In this document: in pieces, positions 28,670-37,368 of the stretch | Layout: the number at the start of each line of letters is the position of its first letter | Numbering within the stretch: position 1 is the first letter of the stretch | Source of the DNA: an uncultured Bacteroidia bacterium | GTDB taxonomy: Bacteria; Bacteroidota; Bacteroidia; Bacteroidales; Prolixibacteraceae | Assembly: GCA_903902325.1 (NCBI GenBank) | Contig: CAIUUO010000050.1 | Span: 1 to 64,000, forward strand | Reading direction: 5' to 3' | DNA length: 64,000 nt | Translations under genes and position numbers: made by a program | The notes under the pieces: generated by a model | The model's input: only the letters and a program-made list of their open reading frames with translations | Database searches by the model: none | Told to the model about the DNA's origin: nothing

Positions 28670-29500
28670 TTATTTCAATTTCTTTAGATTTTGATTGTTT
28701 ATCAAAGATCTCATTTGGATAATAGCGATCTTGTTGAGTTGGGTTAACCGTTCGCTTTGGTTTAACTGTTGATTTAGGAGAACAGCATTGATACTTTCCA
28801 TATTAGAAAGAACGACAAGTTGCTCTATTGTAGCATGATCACGGATATTTCCTTCTGCGTCCGGGTTTTCAATTCGCCATTGGTGTGCCGTTTTACCAAA
28901 CAAGGCTACATTTAGCATATCGGCTTCGCTTGCATACACAAAACTCATTTGTTGTAAACTTATTTCGGCAGGGATCAGATTTTCTTTTATGGCATCGGTG
29001 TGAATGCGATAATTTACTTTAGCCAGCGTCCGTTGGATGCTCCAATTCAATTTCAAGCGCTCATCTTCATCCTCTTTCAGTCGTTGGAATTCTTTGATCA
29101 AATACAATTTAAAAATCGGACTAATTGCTGAACAGAATTCAAATGCTATGTCTTTATGAGCATAAGTGCCACCGTATTTGCCAAGCTTTACATAAATACC
29201 TATCGCATTTGTCTTTTCAACCCATTGCCCGGCACTAAGTACAAAACTTGGCAGGCCTGCTTGCATTTTAAAGTGGTCAAATTCGACCACTTTAAAATTA
29301 GGATTATACATAATCTCCCAGGTTCCTAAAAACTCAAGCGTTGTCCTGCTTCTGACCCAATTTTTAATAATATCTGCGGCACGGGATTCCCCGCCTTTTG
29401 ATTTTGCGATATCGGTAATGCAGATAAAATCACTGCCATTGGATGTTACTATTGAGATTTCTGTATTTTGAACTTTTATTGTCTTTGTTTTCCCATTCAT
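28670..29500 (-). CDS. KilA-N domain-containing protein
   Basis: FICITDIAKSKGGESRAADIIKNWVRSRTTLEFLGTWE ... GTYAHKDIAFEFCSAISPIFKLYLIKEFQRLKEDE. Confidence 0.85.
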   Translation of the reverse strand: MNGKTKTIKVQNTEISIVTSNGSDFICITDIAKSKGGESRAADIIKNWVRSRTTLEFLGTWEIMYNPNFKVVEFDHFKMQAGLPSFVLSAGQWVEKTNAIGIYVKLGKYGGTYAHKDIAFEFCSAISPIFKLYLIKEFQRLKEDEDERLKLNWSIQRTLAKVNYRIHTDAIKENLIPAEISLQQMSFVYASEADMLNVALFGKTAHQWRIENPDAEGNIRDHATIEQLVVLSNMESINAVLLNQQLNQSERLTQLNKIAIIQMRSLINNQNLKKLK

Positions 29501-29563
29501 AAAAAAACATGTTTGGTTCTATGTTGTTCAAAATTAATATTTTGAATAAATCGAATATGATTT

Positions 29564-30400
29564 TTATTCCTGCCTGGCATGTAACCTGTAGATAAATACC
29601 GCAATCTTTTCCGCGAACAGATCATAAAACTTGACGGGTGTATGTTCACCACCTTCCAGGGTTACCAGTTCGTATTTGACATGATTGCTTTCCAGTTGTT
29701 TGGCCAGTTGTACTGAGTTCTCATAATTGACCAGCTTGTCTGCAGTTCCGTGTACCAGGATGGTTGGCGGGTCATTTTTATCTACTGTTGAAAACAGGTA
29801 GGAAGGATCAGGGCTTCCCCAAAGGTCGATCAGGGCGACGATACCGCTCTTATCCCATTTTTCCGAAGCTGTCTGGTCCTTGCAGCAGAAATTGACAGCG
29901 AGCATTCCTCCTGCGGAGCCGCCGCCTACAATAATTTTTTTCAAATCGACTTTCAGTTTCTCGTGATTAGACCTGATCCAGTCGAGCGCGGACATGGCAT
30001 CTGACAGTGCATCCGTCATGGTGCCCTTCTGGTCATCTTTAGGAGCAGTCCTGATCCGGTAATTGGCCGAAACACAAACATATCCCCTTTTGGCAAAATC
30101 GTTTGCGAGTCTGACGATGTAGCTTTGGGTCTTGTCGTTTCCGGGTCTGAAGCCACCGCCATGGAACAGCAGCATGACGGGTCTGTCTGTTTGCGTATCT
30201 CCCAGAGGTGAATAAATATCCAGAAGCAATTTTTCTGTTTTGCCATCAGAGTTGGTCACCGCTCCGAACTCGACATCCCTTTGGATGTCAATGTTTTCAA
30301 ATACCTGGTACAGGAAGCGAACGGGCTTGCTGTTCTGTGCAAGGAGGATGGAACTGAATTGAAACAGGCAGAAAAGCAGGAAAATAGAAATTTTTCTCAT
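29564..30400 (-). CDS. secreted alpha/beta hydrolase (carbohydrate esterase-like)
   Basis: LLFHGGGFRPGND, IIVGGGSAGGMLAVNF. Confidence 0.8.
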   Translation of the reverse strand: MRKISIFLLFCLFQFSSILLAQNSKPVRFLYQVFENIDIQRDVEFGAVTNSDGKTEKLLLDIYSPLGDTQTDRPVMLLFHGGGFRPGNDKTQSYIVRLANDFAKRGYVCVSANYRIRTAPKDDQKGTMTDALSDAMSALDWIRSNHEKLKVDLKKIIVGGGSAGGMLAVNFCCKDQTASEKWDKSGIVALIDLWGSPDPSYLFSTVDKNDPPTILVHGTADKLVNYENSVQLAKQLESNHVKYELVTLEGGEHTPVKFYDLFAEKIAVFIYRLHARQE

Positions 30401-30412
30401 GGGAAGGTACTA

Positions 30413-30443
30413 ATTACAAATTACAGATTACAAATTACAAATT
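30413..30443. repeat. four 7-bp units ATTACAA
   Basis: attacaa|attacag|attacaa|attacaa|att. Confidence 0.9.
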
Positions 30444-30534
30444 CGCGGTGGTTGCGTGTTACAATTCAAATATCACCGCAAAGGCCACGAATGTTAACAC
30501 GAAGGTCTCTAAGTATTTTAATGATTTAAAGATA

Positions 30535-31797
30535 CTATAAACGTTTAATTTTCCCACCGAGAATCAGAACTGACATTGTTGCCACGGGTCCCAATATTCC
30601 GCCAATGACTAAAACCGGGGAATAGGAGAAATGATCCACAAGCCAACCGATGAGCATGGTGAAAGTGATTGCACCTAAACCGGCTCCGGTTTGGGCCATA
30701 CCTGTTACCCTTCCTACTTCACCTACCGGGAAGTAATCACTGGCAAGTGTCTGGACATTGTTCACCCAGAACTGGAAGCCGAAGAGTACCAGGCTGATGA
30801 TCCAAAGAGCCTGCATGGCTGTGGCTACGTAAATGGATCCTATACCCAAAACCATCAGCAGGGTTGGCAATATAATGGCAATCTTGCGTGAAAAATTGAC
30901 GGATTTCCCTTTGCTGATCAGGTACCCCGAAAGCCATCCACCCGACAAGCTTCCAACTCCGGAGGCCAGGAACGGAAGCCAGGCGAAAGTGCCTATATCC
31001 TTGATACTGTATCCCCTGACATCGTACAGGTAGGAAGGCAGCCAGATCAGGTATAGCCACCAGATCGGATCGCCAAAAAAGCGGGCGAGGATGATTCCCC
31101 AGACCTGTTTCAGTTTAAGCAGTTCTTTCCAGCTTCTTGAAGGTAAAATATCTGTAATTACCTGTTCGGCAGGTGTATCACTCTGAATAAATGCTTTTTC
31201 TTCCTCTTTCAGCCATGTATGTTCTGCCGGTTTGTGGTAGATCAGCAGCCACAGGGCCAGCCAGAAAAAACCCATCGCACCCGTTGCTATAAATGTAGTT
31301 TTCCAGCCGTAGTTGATTTGCAGCCAGGCAATCAGAGGAGGAGCCACAACTGAACCAAGGGCTGCCCCCGTATTGACAATGCTCAGTCCGAACGCCCTTT
31401 GCCTTGCAGGGAACCACTCCGCGATCGTTTTGATAGATCCGGGCCAGTTGCCGGCTTCTCCGATTCCGAGAATGAAACGGAAAAAAGCGAATCCCCTGAA
31501 TCCGCGGGCTACTGAATGCAGCATGGCGGAGATCGACCAGATGACTATCGCAACAGAAAATACCTTCCGTGTTCCGTATTTGTCGTAGATTCCGCCAAAG
31601 ACAGACTGAAAAAGGGAATAGGATATCAAAAACCAGGTGGTTATGGCTGCATATTCAACATTTGACAAGCCTAAATCGGACTTGATAACCGGAGCGAGAA
31701 TAGAGATAGTGAGCCTGTCAACGTAACAAATCACCGTCGCCAGGAACAGTGTTACTGCAATGTACCACCTTAAACCTCCGATCTGCGTTGTTTTCAT
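30535..31797 (-). CDS. MFS transporter, anion:cation symporter type (hexuronate transporter-like)
   Basis: 12-TM MFS; ILAPVIKSDLGLSNVEYAAITTWFLISYSLFQ, GIGEAGNWPGSIKTIAEWFPARQRAFGLSIVNTGAALGSV. Confidence 0.85.
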   Translation of the reverse strand: MKTTQIGGLRWYIAVTLFLATVICYVDRLTISILAPVIKSDLGLSNVEYAAITTWFLISYSLFQSVFGGIYDKYGTRKVFSVAIVIWSISAMLHSVARGFRGFAFFRFILGIGEAGNWPGSIKTIAEWFPARQRAFGLSIVNTGAALGSVVAPPLIAWLQINYGWKTTFIATGAMGFFWLALWLLIYHKPAEHTWLKEEEKAFIQSDTPAEQVITDILPSRSWKELLKLKQVWGIILARFFGDPIWWLYLIWLPSYLYDVRGYSIKDIGTFAWLPFLASGVGSLSGGWLSGYLISKGKSVNFSRKIAIILPTLLMVLGIGSIYVATAMQALWIISLVLFGFQFWVNNVQTLASDYFPVGEVGRVTGMAQTGAGLGAITFTMLIGWLVDHFSYSPVLVIGGILGPVATMSVLILGGKIKRL

Positions 31798-31820
31798 GTT
31801 GTTGTTTGTAAATGCATTTG

Positions 31821-31946
31821 GCTATTAGCTATTAGCCATTAGCTGTTAGCACTTGGCTCTCAAAATGGTTACAGGTTACAAGTTACAGGTTTAGGAAATC
31901 TGGATTGAAGCGTTCTTTCCTTTTTCCTTTAGCCTTTATCCTTTAT
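31821..31946. repeat. three successive 7-bp arrays: GCTATTA, GGTTACA, CCTTTAT
   Basis: gctatta x2 gccatta gctgtta (31821-31848); ggttaca x2 agttaca (31867-31887); ccttttt cctttag cctttat x2 (31919-31946). Confidence 0.9.
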
Positions 31947-32716
31947 CCTTCAAAGTGCGGGTCATTCACCGCCAGGTCGTACCGTCGGCTTTTTTCTGTA
32001 AATGCCGCCATGATCCAGAAATAGCAGCTTTTGATGCCGGGCATTCCCACTGTCGGATGATAACCTTCGGGCACAATGACAAAATCTCCTGTCGAAACCG
32101 GATAGATTTCCTCAATTTCGCCCGGAATCCGGGAAGACAGGTGCAAGGCAAAGTTTGGTCTGGGAATATCAAAATAGCAGTATATTTCTTCCAGGTCGTT
32201 AGAATGCTGGTGGGGTGGCCAACTTGTCCATTGACCCGGTTCCCCTTCTGTAACGCCGCAAATGAGTCGGGATCCCTCGTCTTCCTGCGAAATGGTCATA
32301 AATACTTCCCGCTGGTAGGGTGGTTTGCCATGAATTTGATGTATGTTCCCCAAAGGAAGTGAGAGATCATACTTTCTGACAAAAAACTGACAGTTGCCTT
32401 CGCAGGGAGCACCACCGAGAAAGAGAACCAGATTGCTTTCCGCGACTATTGTGACGGCTGTTTGTGACGGCATGTAGAAGGAATCACGAACTGAAAGCAG
32501 GTGCTCATTGCCATTAAAACCAATCGTGGCTTGTCCTGAGATCACAACTCCGTTCAATTCCAGATTTTCATCTGTTATTTGGTATTGATGCCCGGCATTC
32601 AGGTTTAACCTGAAACCCCAGGTGGTTTTGAGATCTGAATTGTCAGGTGCGACCACCGTGTGATAGCCCTGTGAATCCGGGCTTTTGTATTTCCAGTGTA
32701 ATTTGGTGTTTCCCAT
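31943..32716 (-). CDS. IolB family isomerase (5-deoxy-glucuronate isomerase/KduI-related cupin)
   Basis: EGEPGQWTSWPPHQH, EEIYCYFDIPRPNFALH, FVIVPEGYHPTVGMPG. Confidence 0.85.
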   Translation of the reverse strand: MGNTKLHWKYKSPDSQGYHTVVAPDNSDLKTTWGFRLNLNAGHQYQITDENLELNGVVISGQATIGFNGNEHLLSVRDSFYMPSQTAVTIVAESNLVLFLGGAPCEGNCQFFVRKYDLSLPLGNIHQIHGKPPYQREVFMTISQEDEGSRLICGVTEGEPGQWTSWPPHQHSNDLEEIYCYFDIPRPNFALHLSSRIPGEIEEIYPVSTGDFVIVPEGYHPTVGMPGIKSCYFWIMAAFTEKSRRYDLAVNDPHFEG

Positions 32717-32740
32717 TATTTTAAATATGATATTTTATAA

Positions 32741-32865
32741 ATGAAAAGTGAAAAGTGAAAAATGAAAAGTGAAAAGTGAAAGAACCCTTCAATGCAATTT
32801 CACTTAACTTGTAACTTGTAACCTGTAACAATTTTGAGTACTATAAGCTAATAGCTAATAGCTAA
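32741..32865. repeat. three successive 7-bp arrays: RTGAAAA, CTTGTAA, GCTAATA
   Basis: atgaaaa/gtgaaaa x6 (32741-32782); cacttaa cttgtaa x2 cctgtaa (32801-32828); gctaata units from 32847. Confidence 0.9.
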
Positions 32866-33920
32866 TAATGCGAATTAAGAGTTGAAATCAGTAAAAATGA
32901 AATAAATAATATTGAAAATAGTTCAAATATTATGTTAATATAATTTGCTTAATACCTTAGAAATCATTATCATAAGATAGTCTAACAAACAATTCTTAAA
33001 ACATGATTCCCAAGGTAAAAGAGCATAATTTAATCTATATGTTTTTGTATATCAGTGATTTATACAATCAAGAACTTAAGTTCTCTTGTCAACGCTTCAG
33101 TAATAATGCAAATCCAGCATTCTCTGATGAGGAAATCATGACAATTTACCTCTTTGCGATGACCAATGAGCAAAAGTTTAAAATTAAACAAATCCACCAA
33201 TATGCAAATGACTACCTAAAATCTTGGTTTCCATTACTCCCTTCTTATGAAGCTTTTAATATGAGAATCAATCGTTTGAGCGAAGCTTTTCGCTTATTAT
33301 CCGCTCATCTGTTTGAATCAGAAAGACCATCTGATTGCATTCTTGATCAGAATTTACTTGATTCAATGCCCATAATTACCAGCTCAGGCAAAAGGAAAGG
33401 CAAAGTAGCTCAAGAGATTACTGCCAAAGGCTATTGTTCAACCAAAAGCATGTATTACCATGGTTCTAAACTTCATGTTTTAGCCTTCAGACGTAAGAAT
33501 CAAATGCCATTCCCAGAGCAGTACTTTGTAACTCCAGCTTCAGAGAATGACATCAATCTCTTTAAGCAAGAATGGGGGAGCTTAAAACAACGAACTCTAT
33601 TTGGTGATAAGATCTATATAAATGCAGATTATTTCACAGACTTTCAATCACGCTGCAACTCTTTGATGATCACTCCAGTAAAAAAGATAAAAGGCATGGA
33701 TGAGACCCTGGAAATGAGGGATAAAGCAGCCAACGATCTATTCTCAAAAGCAGTTTCAAAAATCAGACAGCCAATAGAATCTTTATTCAATTGGTTCATT
33801 GACAAAACAGATATTCAAAGAGCGTCAAAGGTGCGATCAACTAAAGGTTTGTTAGTCCATATCTTCGGTAGAATCGCAGCTGCTTATATGATATTAATTT
33901 TCAACTCTTAATTCGCATTA
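32866..33920 (+). mobile_element. complete IS982 family insertion sequence
   Basis: 22-bp perfect TIRs taatgcgaattaagagttgaaa (32866-32887) / tttcaactcttaattcgcatta (33899-33920); 8-bp direct repeat atagctaa at 32858-32865 and 33921-33928. Confidence 0.95.
33003..33911 (+). CDS. IS982 family transposase
   Basis: 302 aa; CILDQNLLDSMPI, SMYYHGSKLHVLAFR, inside TIRs. Confidence 0.9.
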   Translation: MIPKVKEHNLIYMFLYISDLYNQELKFSCQRFSNNANPAFSDEEIMTIYLFAMTNEQKFKIKQIHQYANDYLKSWFPLLPSYEAFNMRINRLSEAFRLLSAHLFESERPSDCILDQNLLDSMPIITSSGKRKGKVAQEITAKGYCSTKSMYYHGSKLHVLAFRRKNQMPFPEQYFVTPASENDINLFKQEWGSLKQRTLFGDKIYINADYFTDFQSRCNSLMITPVKKIKGMDETLEMRDKAANDLFSKAVSKIRQPIESLFNWFIDKTDIQRASKVRSTKGLLVHIFGRIAAAYMILIFNS

Positions 33921-33923
33921 ATA

Positions 33924-33965
33924 GCTAATAGCTAACAGCTAACGGCTAATGACTAATGACTAATA
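33924..33965. repeat. six 7-bp units GCTAATA/GCTAACG/ACTAATG, continuation of the array split by the IS
   Basis: gctaata|gctaaca|gctaacg|gctaatg|actaatg|actaata. Confidence 0.9.
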
Positions 33966-33974
33966 GCCCTCCTG

Positions 33975-34733
33975 TCATACACACGCCGTCATTCCACCAT
34001 CCACGTAGATGATTTGTCCGTTCACATAGGAACTGGCATCGGATGCAAGGAAAATAAGCGCTCCCAGGAGTTCTTCCGGGTTTCCCCACCGATGGGCCGG
34101 AGTCCGGTTGCAAAGCCAGTTGTCAAATTCTGGATTTTCCCAGAGGGCTTTTGTCATGACAGTCTTAAAATAGCCCGGACCGATCGCGTTGACCTGGATG
34201 TTGTATTTTGCCCATTCTGTGGCCATGGCTTTTGTGAGCATGTTCAGTCCGGCCTTGGATGTGGCATATGGGGCAATGGAAGAGCGGGCTAATTCACTTT
34301 GTAAGGAGCAAATGTTGATGATCTTGCCTTTTTGACGTTGAATCATACTTTTGATGAGTGCATTGGTAACAACAAATGCACCTGTAAGATTGGTGTTCAA
34401 CACCTTGTTCCACTCTTCAAGTTTGAATTCCTCAAGAGGTCCGCGGTGCTGGATGCCGGCATTGTTGACCAGAATATCAATACAGCCAAGGTCTTTGTCT
34501 ATCTGAGCCATTTGTCTCTCCACTTCAGCTGCTATTGAGATGTCAAAAGCGTATCCGCAGGCTTTGTAGCCGTGTTTCAGGAATGACTCAACAGTTTCGT
34601 CCACTTTTTCCGGTGTACGGCCATTCAGAATGACAAAGGCGCCTTCCCTGGCCAGGCCTTCTGCCATAACCAGTCCCAATCCACCGGTCGAACCGGTGAT
34701 CAGTATTTTTTTTCCTTCAATATTGAATAACAT
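33975..34733 (-). CDS. SDR oxidoreductase (gluconate 5-dehydrogenase/KduD-like)
   Basis: ILITGSTGGLGLVMAEGLAREGA, NNAGIQHRG, YATSKAGLNMLTKAMATEWAKYNIQVNAIGPGYF. Confidence 0.85.
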   Translation of the reverse strand: MLFNIEGKKILITGSTGGLGLVMAEGLAREGAFVILNGRTPEKVDETVESFLKHGYKACGYAFDISIAAEVERQMAQIDKDLGCIDILVNNAGIQHRGPLEEFKLEEWNKVLNTNLTGAFVVTNALIKSMIQRQKGKIINICSLQSELARSSIAPYATSKAGLNMLTKAMATEWAKYNIQVNAIGPGYFKTVMTKALWENPEFDNWLCNRTPAHRWGNPEELLGALIFLASDASSYVNGQIIYVDGGMTACV

Positions 34734-34742
34734 AAAATCTCA

Positions 34743-34777
34743 ATTACAAATTACAAATTACAAATTGCAAATTAACA
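34743..34777. repeat. five 7-bp units ATTACAA/ATTGCAA
   Basis: attacaa x3|attgcaa|attaaca. Confidence 0.9.
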
Positions 34778-34803
34778 AGACATTGATTGTGTGTGTTTTA
34801 TTT

Positions 34804-34838
34804 AATTGTCAATTGTCAATTTTCCATTTTCAATTATA
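34804..34838. repeat. 7-bp units AATTGTC/AATTTTC/CATTTTC
   Basis: aattgtc|aattgtc|aattttc|cattttc|aattata. Confidence 0.85.
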
Positions 34839-34849
34839 GAAATGTGATA

Positions 34850-36244
34850 TCATTTTTTTGAGGCGAACATTTCCTCGTAATGTGGCATGGGATCGAAGAT
34901 GCCGCCGCTTGTTTTGTAGAATTCGTCATCCAATTCGTAAACCCCGTTTTTCTGCCTGATCCAGGCGCCATCTTTGCGCGGATGATTGCCCATCATGGTT
35001 TCCCAGTTTTTGTAGTTTTGATGTCCGTTGCTCTCGACAAGGCCGAGGCTCCCCAGGCCAGGAAAGGAATTCAACCGGGCTGCCACATTCTTGTTCCAGT
35101 CGACCAGTATGGGGTTCACCGTCAGGTCGGCACAGAAACAGGGAATATTTCGTTCATACGCGACCTGGGCTATTTTCATGGTCATGCTCAGGGTTTTGGC
35201 AATGGCTTTCAGGGCTATTGCCTTGTAGCCCATCTGGATGCGTCGGATTGCGTCTACATCTGTATGTGCACTTTCGTCGGATGCCAGGCGTACCGGAATA
35301 TCCGTAACATCGATTTCAAGTTCCTCTGCGAATGGTTCCTCTATGATTGCAATCTGGTCGAATGCCCCGATATTCCTGGCATGATCCAGCAATTTCAGCA
35401 GCGTTTCCTTTTTTTCATACCGTCCGTTTGCATCGAAATAATATGGTAGTTTGCCATCTTTGGTATGGGGTGTCCTTACATTGCCAATCGCCTTGTGAAT
35501 GGCTGAAATGCGGGCTTTATCCTTTTCCAGCATCTCCTCCTGTGTGCCTGGTTGACCAATCTTTATTTTCATGAAGAAATAGCCTTGTTCAACGGCCGAC
35601 TGTATTTCATTGATCGGGATATTATAAGCCATCAGCGGGATTGCGGCTGCCTGTTTATGATGTCTGGATAAAGCCGGTTTATAGGCTGCCGGGATGATCT
35701 CATCAAAAGTTGCATATCCGTTTTCTGCCGCATAAAGGAGCCAGGCAGCATTGTCTGCACCAACCAGCGCGTTGAGTGCAAAGGTTTTTCTAAGGCCGGC
35801 ATTGGATGTGATTTTTTGTCCGAAGGCATAAACTTCGGGGAGGATATTATCGAGCAATTGAACGGGAGTGTCAAAGCTTTGTCCTTTCATGATCTGAAGA
35901 GCCCTTTCTGTCAGCGCATACATCAGCGCATTGCCTCCGCTTTCGGAGTGTGCCGCGAAAACCTGCGCATCAGACCAAAGTACATTTTGCGTGCATAATC
36001 CGATGGAGTGCTTACCTGAACTGCTTTTCAGGAAATTGGCACTTTGCCAGATTTCTGTCATATACCCCCCCTTGAAGCCGAAAGGACGGATCAAAGGTTC
36101 CCGCTCGAAGTTGGAACTGACTTCTGCGATAGTGACAAGTTTTGAAGGGGCGACCCCTGGTGCGGCTTCCAACGTCCCGGCTCCCGCAAGGACTGCAGAA
36201 ACTGCTATGCCTGTTGTTTTGACGAAATCTCTTCTTGTGGTCAT
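34850..36244 (-). CDS. Tat-exported enolase superfamily protein (mandelate racemase/muconate lactonizing enzyme type)
   Basis: MTTRRDFVKTTGIAVSAVLAGAG Tat motif; MKIKIGQPGTQEE, YYFDANGRY, IEEPF, RLASDESAHT. Confidence 0.8.
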   Translation of the reverse strand: MTTRRDFVKTTGIAVSAVLAGAGTLEAAPGVAPSKLVTIAEVSSNFEREPLIRPFGFKGGYMTEIWQSANFLKSSSGKHSIGLCTQNVLWSDAQVFAAHSESGGNALMYALTERALQIMKGQSFDTPVQLLDNILPEVYAFGQKITSNAGLRKTFALNALVGADNAAWLLYAAENGYATFDEIIPAAYKPALSRHHKQAAAIPLMAYNIPINEIQSAVEQGYFFMKIKIGQPGTQEEMLEKDKARISAIHKAIGNVRTPHTKDGKLPYYFDANGRYEKKETLLKLLDHARNIGAFDQIAIIEEPFAEELEIDVTDIPVRLASDESAHTDVDAIRRIQMGYKAIALKAIAKTLSMTMKIAQVAYERNIPCFCADLTVNPILVDWNKNVAARLNSFPGLGSLGLVESNGHQNYKNWETMMGNHPRKDGAWIRQKNGVYELDDEFYKTSGGIFDPMPHYEEMFASKK

Positions 36245-36282
36245 ACTCTACCATTTATTTCCGGATCCTGAATGGGGAATTT

Positions 36283-36326
36283 TCACCACGAAGGACACGA
36301 AGGTTCCTGCAAAGGACACAAAGGTT
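36283..36326. repeat. 8-9 bp ACGAAGG/ACAAAGG repeat
   Basis: caccacgaaggacacgaaggttcctgcaaaggacacaaagg. Confidence 0.75.
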
Positions 36327-36367
36327 TGATCTTCTGCTTTCCGTTCTTTGCTGTTATTTTTTTGGAA

Positions 36368-37324
36368 TCAAAATTCGATATTGTTCTTGGCCAAGCTTCC
36401 ACGGAACCAGTCGAGGTCTTTTTTCATCATCCCGAAAATCTTCTCAGGATCCATGGTGGTCGTTTTCTTTCCTGTTTCGGCGCCACCAAGATCATATTCG
36501 TAATGGATGCTGATAGGCGCTTCAACTTTCAGCGAAGCGTACTCTTTCAGGAATTCGTCGAAACTGACCATTCCTTCTCCCAGCATGACATTCTGATGGT
36601 GCCATGCTCCTTTGGCATCCTTCCCCCAGACAAAATCCTTGATGCAAATGGTGCGGATCCAGGGCTCCACCCTTTTCATGCCCAGCATCCAGGAGTAACC
36701 CCCTTCGGTTTGAGCATGACGGATGTCGTATTGGACACCCAGATATTTCGGATCAACCTCTTTTACCAGTTCGTACAGGTCCCATACAGGGGCGCCTACA
36801 TGCAGACCCGAATGGTTCTGGTAACCACCATGTATTCCAAGTTTCTCATTCACCCTGGCAAGTTTTTCAAATATCTTCCTGTAGCCGTCGAGGTTTTGCT
36901 GGATGGATTTTGCGAAGTCATAGGCAAGCCAGCCCATACGGTAATAACGGATCCCTGAATCGGCGGCAACCTGAAGAGTTTCCATCGAAAATGGCTCCGA
37001 CGGATCCGTGACTGCAGTTACAATCATGGGTATTTCCAATCCCAGTTTTTGGTAGGTCTTCACAGCCTGTGGCAATTCGGCTTTGACATTTTTCGGCTCA
37101 ATCTGTCCGCCGGGTCTTACCAGGAGGTCTGCACCATCAAACCCGTTTTTCGCCAGTATTTTGCCGCCTTCTTCGATGGTCAGGAACTGCAGGCATTTCG
37201 TAAATGCACACAAGGGTCTGTTTTTAGATTTCCCATTTACAGCCAGGTTGGCCATTCCGGTTTCTGCCAGGCCAATGCCGGCTGATGATAGGGCAGTGGT
37301 CCGGATAAAATTTCTTCTTTGCAT
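36368..37324 (-). CDS. sugar phosphate isomerase/epimerase-like TIM-barrel protein with Tat signal
   Basis: MQRRNFIRTTALSSAGIGLAETG; YRKIFEKLARVNEKLGIHGGYQNHSG, VQYDIRHAQTEG. Confidence 0.8.
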   Translation of the reverse strand: MQRRNFIRTTALSSAGIGLAETGMANLAVNGKSKNRPLCAFTKCLQFLTIEEGGKILAKNGFDGADLLVRPGGQIEPKNVKAELPQAVKTYQKLGLEIPMIVTAVTDPSEPFSMETLQVAADSGIRYYRMGWLAYDFAKSIQQNLDGYRKIFEKLARVNEKLGIHGGYQNHSGLHVGAPVWDLYELVKEVDPKYLGVQYDIRHAQTEGGYSWMLGMKRVEPWIRTICIKDFVWGKDAKGAWHHQNVMLGEGMVSFDEFLKEYASLKVEAPISIHYEYDLGGAETGKKTTTMDPEKIFGMMKKDLDWFRGSLAKNNIEF

Positions 37325-37368
37325 GAAAAAAAATGTTTATATGGTTATTTTGCAGGATATTCTATCGA

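Noticed and set aside
31943-32716. Myo-inositol catabolism operon
   Set aside because: Only an iolB-like gene is present; neighbours are uronate-type transporter and SDR, so inositol degradation is not supported.
32866-33920. Composite transposon or gene disruption by the IS982 element
   Set aside because: Only one IS copy, inserted in an intergenic repeat array; no coding sequence is interrupted.
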